From JBOGEB01 sp050743125 (GTDB taxonomy: Bacteria > Actinomycetota > Nitriliruptoria > Euzebyales > Egibacteraceae), in the NCBI GenBank assembly GCA_050743125.1, contig JBOGEB010000109.1:1-14020 (forward strand): a stretch of 14,020 nt of DNA, given 5' to 3'. Each line of letters starts with the position of its first letter. The first letter of the stretch is position 1. Of the stretch, positions 6,541 through 13,345 are shown in pieces. The position numbers were made by a program, and so were the translations under genes. The notes under the pieces are model-generated. The model did not search any database, was not told where the DNA came from, and saw only the letters and a program-made list of their open reading frames with translations.

Positions 6541-8052
6541 TCACTGGGCCATGGCCGCCTTACCCTGGTCGGTCGGGGACTCCCCGGACCCCTGGTCGGT
6601 CGGGGACTCCCCGGACCCCTGGTCGAGCCTCGCCGGGACGGACCGCTGCCGGTCGAGCCTCGCGGCCACCGGCAGGAGCAGCGCGCAGACCAGCGTGAGC
6701 GCGACGCCCGAGCCGACGAGCACGAGCTGCACGCCCCAGGCCGCCGCCATCGCGGGCATGAGCACGAGCGGGAGCAGCTCGCCGAGCTGTTGGTGCACGT
6801 GGAGGACCCCCGTCGCCCGGCCGAGCAGCGCGTCCGGGGTGTGGAGCTGGATCAGCGTGCGAAGCGCAGGGAACAGCATGCCCAGGACGGCGCCCCACGC
6901 TGGCGCGGCCACGGCCACGACCCAAAGGTTGGCGGTGCCCGTGTAGGCGACGGCGCCGAGCCCGCACCCCAGCGACAGCAGCATGACCGCCCGCACCGAG
7001 ATGAACGCTGACGACCACCGGTCGGCGAGCAGCGACCCGGCGGCGAGGCCGGCCCCGAACAGCGCGTTCATCCACCCGAGCGCCTCCGGTCCGGTGCCGA
7101 GCACCTCCCGGAAGAACAGCGGCTCCAGCGCCGCGAACGCGCCGAATGACGTAAAGACCACCATGCCGAGCACCAGGGAGAACCGCAGCACGGGGACGCC
7201 GTAGGTGAAGCGAGCGCCCTCGCGCAGCTCGGTCCACGCGTGGTGTTCGCGGTTGGCGTGCCCGGCATGCGTCCGCACCGCGAGGCCGGCGACCAGCGCC
7301 ACGGCAACGAGCGACGTGGCCGCGTCGAGGACGAAGACCCAGTCGAGGCTCCCGACGGTCGCGAGCAGGGCGCCGATAGCGGGACCGCCGATGAACGCGG
7401 CGGTGTGCGCGAGCTCGAGCGCGGCGTTCGCCTTCATCAGCGGGGACTCCCCGGACCCCTGAGCGAGCGGGGACTCCCCGGACCCCTGAGCGAGCGGGGA
7501 CTCCCCGGACCCCTGAGCGAGCGGGGACTCCCCGGACCCCTGAGCGAGCGGGGACTCCCCGGACCCCTGAGCGAGCGGGGACTCCCCGGACCCCTGAGCG
7601 AGCGGGGGCGGCTCGGTGACCAGGAGCGGCGGGAACGCGCTGATCGCGGTGTAGACCACGAAGCCGAGGAAGCCCACGGCCGCCACCAGGAGGGTGAGCT
7701 GGGCCATCGCCGTCGGCAGGACGAGCGCGAGCGTCGCGGGCGCGAACAGCGCCTCGCCCGCCATGACGACCCGGCGTGGCCCGTAACGGTCGACGAGCAC
7801 CCCCGCGACCGCCGAGCCCGCGAGGCCGCAGAGCCCCAGCACGCCCATGAGCAGCGCGAGCTGAGCCGGGCTCGCCTGGAAGTCGTAGGCCGCCCGGCCC
7901 CAGATGCCGACGATGAACGCCGCCTCGGCGCCGGTGGCCGAGATGAAGCGGGCAAGGGCGACACGACGGATTGCGGGATCACGCAACATGAGGAGGTCCG
8001 ATCGGGATGGCCGGAGAAGGGACGCGCAGCGCAGCGCCGGGCCAGACGTCAC
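6541..8052 (-). CDS. MFS transporter with internal peptide-repeat expansion
   Basis: An integral membrane protein of the major facilitator superfamily (about 500 residues, roughly 12 hydrophobic segments), probably a proton-coupled efflux carrier. The N-terminal half has the cytoplasmic loop LVDRYGPRRVV, which resembles the MFS loop 2-3 motif (G-x3-D-R-x-G-R-[KR]). The central loop, normally short before the ANAxLEL segment, is lengthened by six units of LAQGSGESP; two DQGSGESPT units lie near the C-terminus. Start is uncertain: GTG 8052 gives 503 residues, while ATG 7989 (MLRDPAIRRVALARF) gives 482 and a more usual N-terminus; neither has a good ribosome site. It converges with the HTH/TPR copy 2, with 11 bp between the stops. 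Substrate unknown. Confidence 0.88.
   Translation of the reverse strand: MTSGPALRCASLLRPSRSDLLMLRDPAIRRVALARFISATGAEAAFIVGIWGRAAYDFQASPAQLALLMGVLGLCGLAGSAVAGVLVDRYGPRRVVMAGEALFAPATLALVLPTAMAQLTLLVAAVGFLGFVVYTAISAFPPLLVTEPPPLAQGSGESPLAQGSGESPLAQGSGESPLAQGSGESPLAQGSGESPLAQGSGESPLMKANAALELAHTAAFIGGPAIGALLATVGSLDWVFVLDAATSLVAVALVAGLAVRTHAGHANREHHAWTELREGARFTYGVPVLRFSLVLGMVVFTSFGAFAALEPLFFREVLGTGPEALGWMNALFGAGLAAGSLLADRWSSAFISVRAVMLLSLGCGLGAVAYTGTANLWVVAVAAPAWGAVLGMLFPALRTLIQLHTPDALLGRATGVLHVHQQLGELLPLVLMPAMAAAWGVQLVLVGSGVALTLVCALLLPVAARLDRQRSVPARLDQGSGESPTDQGSGESPTDQGKAAMAQ
6563..6627 (-). repeat. 27-bp minisatellite at the 3' end of the MFS gene
   Basis: Two full units (6574-6600 and 6601-6627) and an 11-base partial unit (6563-6573), read on the plus strand. 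The core GGGGACTCCCCGGACCCCTG is the same as in the central array at 7441-7602, but the linker is GTCGGT or GTCGAG instead of AGCGAG. It encodes QGSGESP in the same frame as the central array. Confidence 0.95.
7441..7602 (-). repeat. 27-bp minisatellite, six perfect units, in the MFS central loop
   Basis: Six head-to-tail 27-bp units without a mismatch, each with the core GGGGACTCCCCGGACCCCTG and linker AGCGAG. Units are a multiple of three, so the frame is kept and each adds the nine residues LAQGSGESP. The unit contains the near-palindrome GGGGACTCCCC. There are no variable spacers, so it is not a CRISPR array. Confidence 0.97.
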
Positions 8053-8133
8053 CCGGCGCGCCGGTCAGTCGGTCAGCCGATGAGCCTCAATGAAGAGAAC
8101 CTCCGAGTCGTGCGTGCGGCGGCGCGAAGCGCA

Positions 8134-8715
8134 TTAGGCGAACCGCGCGGGGCGCCTGTGTAAACAGACCGCGTAGTCCCCGTCCTGATACGTCTGCTTG
8201 TCCCAGGTCGCCCAGCGGCCAGCCAACTCCAGGCCGGCCGCGGCGGCCATCGCGTCGTACTCCTTCAGCGTCAGCCGGCCCGGCATGAGCTGAAAGCCGC
8301 TCACGAGCAGCCCGCCGGGCTGGAGGTGCCCGGCGAGGTTCTCGACGACCGTCCCCTCGGTGCCCGGCGCCAGGAAGATCATCACGTTGCCGGCGAGCAC
8401 CACCGCCTCGAACCGGTCCAGTCTTACGGTGGCGAGGTCGGCCTCGACCCACCGCAACTGCGGGGCCTTTCGCCGCGCGGCGGCGAGCATCTGCGGGTCG
8501 AGGTCCACGCCGACCACGTCGAGGCCGCGGCGCGCGAGCTCGATCGCCACCCGGCCGGTGCCGCAGCCGGCGTCGAGGACCGAGCGCACCCCCAGCGACT
8601 CGACGAGGTCGGCCTCGCCGTGGGGGTTTTCGCCCTTGGCGGCGAGGTCATCCCACGCCCGGTCGTAGTCCTGTGGGTCGCGGGACGGATTCCAGCGCGA
8701 TCGTGCCACGCTCAC
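8134..8715 (-). CDS. class I SAM-dependent methyltransferase
   Basis: A 193-residue protein with a Rossmann-type methyltransferase fold. Motif I, which binds S-adenosylmethionine, reads VLDAGCGTG at residues 46-54. An acidic residue ends strand beta-2 (VVGVDLD, near 71), and EADL near 91-94 fits the adenine-binding position. The strand-4 region is AVVLAGNVMIFL. GTG at 8715-8713 overlaps the TGA of msrB as GTGA, so it is likely the second gene of an msrB operon. The target molecule cannot be deduced: the C-terminal half has no recognisable substrate domain. The length is short but complete for a small-molecule methyltransferase. Confidence 0.88.
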   Translation of the reverse strand: MSVARSRWNPSRDPQDYDRAWDDLAAKGENPHGEADLVESLGVRSVLDAGCGTGRVAIELARRGLDVVGVDLDPQMLAAARRKAPQLRWVEADLATVRLDRFEAVVLAGNVMIFLAPGTEGTVVENLAGHLQPGGLLVSGFQLMPGRLTLKEYDAMAAAAGLELAGRWATWDKQTYQDGDYAVCLHRRPARFA

Positions 8716-9113
8716 TCGGCGGCGGGGTCGAGCTCCAGCGCGGTCGAGTTGATGCAGTAGCGCTGGCCGGTCGGGTCCGGCCCGTCGTCGAAGACGTGGC
8801 CGAGATGGGCGTCGCAGCGGTTGCAGATCACCTCGATGCGGTGCATGAACAGGCTGCGATCCTCCTCGTACCGCACCGCGTCAGGGCTGATCGGCTCCCA
8901 GAAGCTGGGCCAGCCGGTGCCCGAGTCGTACTTCGTGTCGGCCTCGAACAGCGGCGCGTCGCAGGCGACGCAGCGGTAGACCCCCGAATCCTTGCTGTCC
9001 CAGTACGCGCCGGAGAACGCCGGCTCGGTGCTCCCCTGCCGCGTCACCTTGTACTGCTCGGGGGTCAGCCGGCGCCGCCACTCCTCTTCGGAAAGCTCCA
9101 CACGGTCAGTCAT
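8712..9113 (-). CDS. msrB: peptide-methionine (R)-S-oxide reductase
   Basis: MsrB reduces the R epimer of methionine sulfoxide in oxidised proteins, normally with thioredoxin as electron donor, in the cytoplasm. The 133-residue product carries both zinc-binding pairs (C48/C51 in CVAC and C97/C100 in CNRC), the family segments YDSGTGWPSF (62-71) and HLGHVFDDGP (103-112), and the catalytic C120 in RYCINS. ATG at 9113 gives the normal N-terminus (MTDRVELSEEEW); a longer open frame upstream was ignored because it reads antisense through the neighbouring gene. It is divergent from the DedA-like gene (66 bp apart) and coupled to the downstream methyltransferase. Confidence 0.96.
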   Translation of the reverse strand: MTDRVELSEEEWRRRLTPEQYKVTRQGSTEPAFSGAYWDSKDSGVYRCVACDAPLFEADTKYDSGTGWPSFWEPISPDAVRYEEDRSLFMHRIEVICNRCDAHLGHVFDDGPDPTGQRYCINSTALELDPAAE

Positions 9114-9179
9114 GCTCCCATGCTGCCCGGTTCCCGTCCCTGTAGCCACCGGCGCTGCCTTGTATGCAACAGTGGGCCC
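9114..9179. promoter_or_regulatory. short divergent promoter region, msrB and DedA-like gene
   Basis: Only 66 bp separate the two divergent start codons, so both promoters must lie here or overlap the coding ends. No convincing -35/-10 pair or strong Shine-Dalgarno for either start was identified. GGGAG sits one base before the msrB ATG, which is too close for usual pairing. Short leaders or leaderless transcripts are possible. Confidence 0.4.
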
Positions 9180-9782
9180 GTGGACGGGAACTCGAGGCGG
9201 GTCGCGCTGCTCGTCGTCCCGATCGTCGTGCTGTCGATCGCGGGCATCCTGGCGGCGGCGCTCACCCCGCTGCTCGTCCGCGACCACCCGCTGCTCCTGA
9301 TCGTCCTCGAGGCGCGCAACCGCTACCTGCTGCTCGTCAGCGGCAAGGTCGGGACGGCCGAGTTCATCGCCGTGGGCGTCGCGCGCCGGTTGGCGAGCGA
9401 CCCGTTCTTCTACCTGCTCGGGCGGTGGTACGGGGATCGCGCGGTGGACTATGTCGAGCAGCGGTGGGGCGGCAGACGCCACACCGTCGACCTCGTCGGC
9501 CGAGCGTTCCGGCGCGTGGCGGACGCGGCCGTGCTCCTGTTCCCGGGCGCGCTCGTCTGTGCTCTCGCGGGGTCGACGGGCATGCGGCCCGCCCGGTTCG
9601 TCTCGTTGAACCTGGCGGGCAGCCTGCTCGTCGTCGTCGCCCTGCGGGTGCTCGCCGACGCCGCCGCCGGCCCGCTCGCCAAGATCGTGGACTTCAACGA
9701 CCGGAACGCCGGCTGGCTCACCGCGCTGTTCGTCGTCGCCACGGCCGCCTGGCTGTACTGGCGCCGCCGGAACCCGCCGTGA
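9180..9782 (+). CDS. DedA/VTT-like membrane protein
   Basis: A 200-residue integral membrane protein. Hydrophobic segments are near residues 8-30, 37-53, 115-132, 143-160 and 178-194. The segment DPFFYLLGRWYGDRA (74-88) resembles the conserved loop of DedA/SNARE-associated (VTT) proteins, and LLFPGALVCALAGSTGMRPARF (119-140) resembles their second re-entrant region. DedA proteins take part in lipid-carrier recycling and membrane homeostasis; the role here is not established. Start chosen: GTG at 9180, the first start codon giving a signal-like N-terminus; no ribosome site is evident. It is 55 bp upstream of the exonuclease gene on the same strand. The family call is moderate. Confidence 0.65.
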   Translation: MDGNSRRVALLVVPIVVLSIAGILAAALTPLLVRDHPLLLIVLEARNRYLLLVSGKVGTAEFIAVGVARRLASDPFFYLLGRWYGDRAVDYVEQRWGGRRHTVDLVGRAFRRVADAAVLLFPGALVCALAGSTGMRPARFVSLNLAGSLLVVVALRVLADAAAGPLAKIVDFNDRNAGWLTALFVVATAAWLYWRRRNPP

Positions 9783-9837
9783 GGAGGTCCGGGCGTACGC
9801 CCCCGCTGATCGAGGTGATCCGGCAGAGTAGAGGCGT

Positions 9838-10851
9838 ATGGACACTCCCTCGCTGTTCGACGCGGACCTGCGGCCGGTGGCGACGGCGGTCACGCCGCCC
9901 GCCCCGACGGCGGTCGGACTCCACAGGCGGGAGCGACCGCCGCCGTCCCCGCCGCCGTCCCGCCCGGTGCTGCTCGCCGTCGACGGCAACTCGCTCGCTC
10001 ACCGGGCGTTCCATGCGTATCCGCTGCCTGAGGTGCTGCGCGGCTTCTGCGCGCTGCTCGCCGCGGTCGCCGACCGGGTCGGCGCGGACGGGACGCTCGT
10101 CGGGTTCGACTGTCCCCAGCGGTCCGTTCGGCGCGAGCGGTGGCCGGCCTACAAGGCGCAGCGGCCGCCGAAGGACCCGGCGCTGAGCCAAGTCCTTGAC
10201 GGCGCGGCCGCGCTGCTCGCCGACCTCGGGGTGCCGGTGCTCGTCGCGGCGGGATGGGAGGCCGACGACGTCCTCGGCTCGGCCGCGGCCGCCGCCGAGG
10301 GCGCTGGCTGGGGCTGCGTGCTCGCGACCTCGGACCGCGACGCGTACGCGCAGATCAGCACCACGACCAGCGTGCTCCGGCTGCGGGCGGGCGTCGACCG
10401 GGCCGTCGAGTACCGCCCGGAGCGGCTGGTCGCCGAGGTCGGCGTCCAGCCAGGCCAGTACGTGGAGTTCGCGGCGCTGCGCGGCGACGTCTCGGACAAC
10501 CTGGCGGGCATCCCGGGGCTCGGCCCCGCCCGGGCCGCCGCGCTGCTGCGGGCCTATGCGTCCGTGGCGGCGGCGGTCGCCGACCCGCTCGGATGCCGCA
10601 GCGTCGTCGGCCGCACGGTGGGGCAGGCGCTGCTCGACGACGTCGCCGATCCGGCGACGTCGCGTTTCGTCCGCAACGTCGAGCTCATGACCGTCCGCCG
10701 TGACCTGCCGGTCGACCTGGCCGCGTGCCGCCGGCAGGTCCCGCCCGCCCGGATCCAGGACCGCCTCCGCGCCCACGGCCTCGGCGGTGTCGCCGGCCGC
10801 CTGGCGATCGCCTTCGCCGCCCGCCCTGACCGGCCCCCGCCCCTGGCGTGA
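9838..10851 (+). CDS. stand-alone 5'-3' exonuclease (FEN / PolI N-terminal type)
   Basis: A 337-residue flap-nuclease superfamily protein, like the 5' nuclease domain of DNA polymerase I but without the polymerase. Metal-binding acidic residues are in the expected order: D49 (LLAVDGNS), D91 (VGFD), E141/D143/D144 (GWEADDVLG), D166/D168 (TSDRDAY) and D217/D220 (RGDVSDN). SDNLAGIPGLGPARAAALL (219-237) is the helix-hairpin-helix DNA-binding element. The arch motif is RRERWPAYKAQRPPKD. The first 40 residues are low-complexity and proline-rich, which is unusual. ATG at 9838 has AGAGG three bases upstream. The stop overlaps the next gene by GTGA. Expected role: removal of 5' flaps or RNA primers in DNA repair or replication. 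Confidence 0.93.
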   Translation: MDTPSLFDADLRPVATAVTPPAPTAVGLHRRERPPPSPPPSRPVLLAVDGNSLAHRAFHAYPLPEVLRGFCALLAAVADRVGADGTLVGFDCPQRSVRRERWPAYKAQRPPKDPALSQVLDGAAALLADLGVPVLVAAGWEADDVLGSAAAAAEGAGWGCVLATSDRDAYAQISTTTSVLRLRAGVDRAVEYRPERLVAEVGVQPGQYVEFAALRGDVSDNLAGIPGLGPARAAALLRAYASVAAAVADPLGCRSVVGRTVGQALLDDVADPATSRFVRNVELMTVRRDLPVDLAACRRQVPPARIQDRLRAHGLGGVAGRLAIAFAARPDRPPPLA

Positions 10852-11138
10852 CCGCGTTCCAGCAAGCCGTCGGCGCCGCGCTCACACGGGTACGGCCGGG
10901 CGAGGTCGTCACGTACGGCGAGGTCGCCGCCGAGGCGGGCTTTCCCGGCGCGGCGCGCGCCGTCGGGACGTTCCTGCGGGATCACGGCGGCTACCCCTGG
11001 TGGCGGGTCGTGCGCGCAGACGGCCAGCTCGCGAGCTGCGATCCCGACGAGCAGTCCCGCCGGCTCGCTGCGGAGGGCGTCGCCGTGGTCGCAGGGAGCG
11101 GTCAGCTTCGGGTGGTCACCGCCGCGGCCCGTCGGTGA
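10848..11138 (+). CDS. alkyltransferase-like (ATL) / MGMT-family DNA-binding protein
   Basis: A 96-residue protein matching the C-terminal DNA-binding domain of O6-alkylguanine-DNA alkyltransferases: FQQAVGAALTRVRPGEVVTYGEVA, the recognition-helix region AARAVGTFL, and then YPWWRVVRADG. In true alkyltransferases this active site is PCHR; here Cys is Trp, as in ATL proteins, and the His is also Trp, so no alkyl transfer to protein is expected. ATL proteins bind alkylated guanine and signal it to other repair enzymes. GTG at 10848-10850 overlaps the exonuclease TGA as GTGA, so the two are coupled. The pairing suggests joint action in lesion processing, but that is inference. Confidence 0.88.
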   Translation: MTAFQQAVGAALTRVRPGEVVTYGEVAAEAGFPGAARAVGTFLRDHGGYPWWRVVRADGQLASCDPDEQSRRLAAEGVAVVAGSGQLRVVTAAARR

Positions 11139-11173
11139 GTGGCCGCTCAGCGCGGGCGATCAGCGTGCTCAGG
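11139..11173. other. 35-bp gap between convergent genes
   Basis: The stops of the ATL gene (plus) and vapC (minus) are 35 bp apart. No strong hairpin followed by a T-run was found, so how the two transcripts end is unclear. Confidence 0.5.
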
Positions 11174-11578
11174 TCAGCTCACCAGACGGTGGTCGGCGCC
11201 CATGGCACCGTAGACCGCGATGGCGCGCCGGTCGAGGGTCAGCAGGGTCGCGCCGTGGCTGGCCGCGGTAGCGGCGATCAGCGCGTCGTAGATCGCGCTG
11301 CCGCTGATGCGCTGCTCGACGCCGGTCGACAGGAGCAGCCGGTAGCCCCCGCGGTCGAGCACCACCGGTGGATCGGGAAAGTGGTGGGAGACGAACTCGA
11401 CCACGAGCCCTGGAGCGGCGCGCCGGGGCGGGGGCAGGCGGGTGAGCACAGAGAACGTCTCGACCGCCACGTGCCCGATGAGGACGGAGCTGTCCTGAAC
11501 TGCGGCACGGGCTTGGTCGTGGCGCTCGTGCCAGCGGGCGAATGCCGCGACCAGCACCGATGTGTCCGGGGCGTTCAC
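11174..11578 (-). CDS. vapC: VapC-type PIN-domain ribonuclease toxin
   Basis: A 134-residue PIN-domain protein. The acidic metal-binding residues of the family are in place: D5 (APDTSVLVAAF), E40 (VAVETFSVLTRLP), D98 (IYDALIAATA) and D116 (LLTLDRRA). VapC toxins cut tRNA or rRNA when released from their antitoxin. GTG at 11578-11576 overlaps the TGA of the upstream antitoxin gene as GTGA, the usual arrangement of vapBC. The protein looks complete and no active-site residue is missing, so it is probably functional. The RNA target is not predictable. Confidence 0.93.
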   Translation of the reverse strand: MNAPDTSVLVAAFARWHERHDQARAAVQDSSVLIGHVAVETFSVLTRLPPPRRAAPGLVVEFVSHHFPDPPVVLDRGGYRLLLSTGVEQRISGSAIYDALIAATAASHGATLLTLDRRAIAVYGAMGADHRLVS

Positions 11579-11823
11579 CGCCGTTCGCGCTCGAGCAAGG
11601 CGCGCACCTGCTCGGTGGTCAGCGGGGGTCCCTCGTCATCCTCCGCCTCGGCGGCGAGGAAGCCGTCCCGCTCGATGAGGCGTATGGGCTTGGACGCGAT
11701 CTCGATCTCGACGCGCCCGTCGTGCTCGCAGATCTCCAGCTCCTGGCCGGCTTGAAAACCGGCCGCCTCACGGACGGCCTTGGGAACGACGATCCGACCG
11801 GAGGCATCCATGGTAGTTCGCAT
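11575..11823 (-). CDS. vapB: VapB-type antitoxin, SpoVT/AbrB fold
   Basis: An 82-residue protein. The N-terminal 45-50 residues form the swapped-hairpin AbrB DNA-binding domain (MDASGRIVVPKAVREAAGF, then ELEICEHDGRVEIE). The acidic C-terminal part (AAEAEDDEGPPLTTEQVRALLERERR) is the likely toxin-binding tail. ATG at 11823 was used; the ATG at 11811, four codons later, would give the shorter MDASGRIVVP start, and neither has a clear ribosome site. It precedes and overlaps vapC by GTGA. Such antitoxins usually repress their own promoter with the toxin as corepressor; the operator was not identified. Confidence 0.9.
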   Translation of the reverse strand: MRTTMDASGRIVVPKAVREAAGFQAGQELEICEHDGRVEIEIASKPIRLIERDGFLAAEAEDDEGPPLTTEQVRALLERERR

Positions 11824-11911
11824 GGCAGAGACCCGTGGAATCTGCCATCGAGCGGCCCCACGGGGGGCCGCGCCGGGTCATGGCCCTGGCGGGAGGAACG
11901 GGAGGCGCATG

Positions 11912-12232
11912 CTTCATTGGGGTTGCCTTGTTCGGCGAGCACGGCAGCGAGCACGAGCTGCCCAAACGCCCAAGTGCGAGTCCGATCGTTCGTGCGGAGG
12001 GCCACCACACGTCCGGCGTGCTGTCTGGCCTGGGCGAGTTCGCCGAGTTGCCGCAGGCACCGCGCGGTTTCGATAGCCAGCGATGCCTCGTCGAAGTGAC
12101 TTATCCGCTCCGTACAGTCGCGCGAGGTGCTGCGCCAAATGGCTCATGCTCGCGAGGATGTGCCCGCCCAGCTACTGGTCACCGCTCGCATTTGCCAGGT
12201 CCAAGGCGCTGAGGCAAACGGCTGTGCGCCTG
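11912..12232 (-). pseudogene. remnant of a TPR-type (HTH/TPR) regulator
   Basis: The minus strand encodes the broken C-terminal TPR region of a typical actinobacterial regulator. From the right: SALDLANASGDQ, then a TAG at 12174-12172 in place of a sense codon, then LGGHILASMSHLAQHLAR in the same frame. After a frameshift near 12100 comes ISHFDEASLAIETARCLRQL, followed by RTWAFGQLVLAAVLAEQGNP up to about 11912, where the similarity ends. The HTH domain and the flanks are missing: the right side is cut by the HNH repeat array, the left by vapBC-proximal DNA. So it has one nonsense codon, one frameshift and both ends lost. It does not look like a copy of the HTH/TPR gene at 3797-6529. Confidence 0.75.
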
Positions 12233-12292
12233 GGAGCACGACCCCAGGATCCGCCCTGGCGGCATGTGTGCGTGGGTGGTGTCGGGCGCGGG

Positions 12293-12463
12293 TCAGCCGG
12301 CTCGTCGTCGGTGTGGCCGGGCGAGCGGGTCGGGCGGGTGCACGCTGAACCGTCCGGTGTCCGGGTCGCGGGCCACAACCCAGCCGTCCTCGTGGATCCT
12401 GTGATGACAGCACCAACACGTTAAACAGAGGTTGTCCTCTGTGGGTCCCAGGTCGCGTGTCCA
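12293..12463 (-). pseudogene. orphan HNH C-terminal cassette 1
   Basis: 56 codons plus TGA, open throughout. It lacks one codon of the parent (GPTEDNL for GPTDEDNL) and reads CWCCHHRIHEDGWVVARD. It keeps the N and last H of the HNH motif but not the first His pair or the upstream CxxC. No start codon or ribosome site of its own was found. Confidence 0.75.
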
Positions 12464-12513
12464 CCGGTCAGGCTGCGCGTGGCCGGCGCGGGCTGGTGGG
12501 GGCGTGGGGGTGT

Positions 12514-12541
12514 CCCCGACCTGGTCGGACCCAGGTCGGGG
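12514..12541 (-). terminator. GC-rich hairpin after cassette 2
   Basis: A perfect 11-bp stem (CCCCGACCTGG with CCAGGTCGGGG) and a 6-base loop, starting 6 bases past the TGA of cassette 2. No T-run follows, so it may be a terminator without a U tract, as common in actinomycetes, or only a recombination or structural element. Confidence 0.55.
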
Positions 12542-12547
12542 CGCGGG

Positions 12548-12721
12548 TCATCCGGCTCGTCGCCGGTGTGGCCGGGCGAGCGGGTCGGGCGGGTGCACGC
12601 TGAACCGACCGGTGCCCGGGTCGCGGGCCACGAGCCAGCCGTCCTCGTGGATCCTGTGATGACAGCACCAGCAGGTCAAACAGAGGTTGTCCTCGTCCGT
12701 CGGCCCCAGGTCGCGTGTCCA
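12548..12721 (-). pseudogene. orphan HNH C-terminal cassette 2
   Basis: 57 codons plus TGA, open. It reads CWCCHHRIHEDGWLVARD and then DPGTGRFSVHPPDPLARP. It is practically identical to cassette 3, showing a recent duplication. No start codon was found. Confidence 0.75.
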
Positions 12722-12791
12722 CCGGTCGGGCCGGCGCGGGCCGGCGCGGGCTGGTGGGGGCCGGCGCGGGCTGGTGGGGGCGTGGGGGTGT

Positions 12792-12819
12792 CCCCGACCT
12801 GGTCGGACCCAGGTCGGGG
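12792..12819 (-). terminator. GC-rich hairpin after cassette 3
   Basis: The same 11-bp perfect stem and 6-base loop, 6 bases past the TGA of cassette 3. Confidence 0.55.
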
Positions 12820-12825
12820 CGCGGG

Positions 12826-12999
12826 TCATCCGGCTCGTCGCCGGTGTGGCCGGGCGAGCGGGTCGGGCGGGTGCACGCTGAACCGACCGGTGCCCGGGTC
12901 GCGGGCCACGAGCCAGCCGTCCTCGTGGATCCTGTGATGACAGCACCAGCAGGTCAAACAGAGGTTGTCCTCGTCCGTCGGCCCCAGGTCGCGTGTCCA
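12826..12999 (-). pseudogene. orphan HNH C-terminal cassette 3
   Basis: 57 codons plus TGA, open and the same protein as cassette 2 (DPGTGRFSVHPPD). It differs from cassette 2 mainly in the linker on its right side. Confidence 0.75.
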
Positions 13000-13068
13000 C
13001 CGGTCGGGCCGGCGCGGGCCGGCGCGGGCTGGTGGGGGCCGGCGCGGGCTGGTTGGGCGTGGGGGTGT

Positions 13069-13096
13069 CCCCGACCTGGTCGGACCCAGGTCGGGG
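13069..13096 (-). terminator. GC-rich hairpin after cassette 4
   Basis: The same 11-bp perfect stem and 6-base loop, 6 bases past the TGA of cassette 4. Confidence 0.55.
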
Positions 13097-13102
13097 TGCC
13101 AG

Positions 13103-13276
13103 TCATCCGGCTCGTCGTCGGTGTGGCCGGGCGAGCGGGTCGGGCGGGTGCATGCTGAACCGGCCGGTGTCCGGGTCGCGGGCCACAACCCAGCCGTCGT
13201 GGTGGATCTTCGCGTGGCAGTCCCAGCAGGTTAAACAGAGGTTGTCCTCGTCTGTTGGCCCGAGGTCGCGTGTCCA
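13103..13276 (-). pseudogene. orphan HNH C-terminal cassette 4 (divergent)
   Basis: 57 codons plus TGA, open. The zinc/catalytic segment differs at the protein level: CWDCHAKIHHDGWVVARD instead of CWTCHHRIHEDGWLVARD in the parent gene. The C-terminus (SMHPPDPLARPH) follows the parent. The substitutions are of a kind found in functional HNH proteins, so this cassette may derive from a paralogue. Confidence 0.75.
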
Positions 13277-13345
13277 CCGGTCGGGCCGGCGCGGGCCGGC
13301 GCGGGCTGGTGGGGGCCGGCGCGGGCTGGTTGGGCGTGGGGGTGT

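Noticed and set aside
4997..6544. 515-codon minus-strand frame opposite the HTH/TPR copies (and a similar one at 4011-5150)
   Set aside because: It is an antisense shadow of high-GC coding DNA: composition is Arg/Gly/Asp-rich, there are no recognisable domains, and the duplication simply doubles it.
7441..7602. Regular direct repeats that could suggest a CRISPR array
   Set aside because: Units are 27 bp with no unique spacers, in frame inside an MFS gene, and no cas genes are present.
9114..9989. Upstream extension of msrB to a 425-codon frame
   Set aside because: The extra part is antisense to the DedA-like gene and lacks any domain; MsrB starts normally at 9113.
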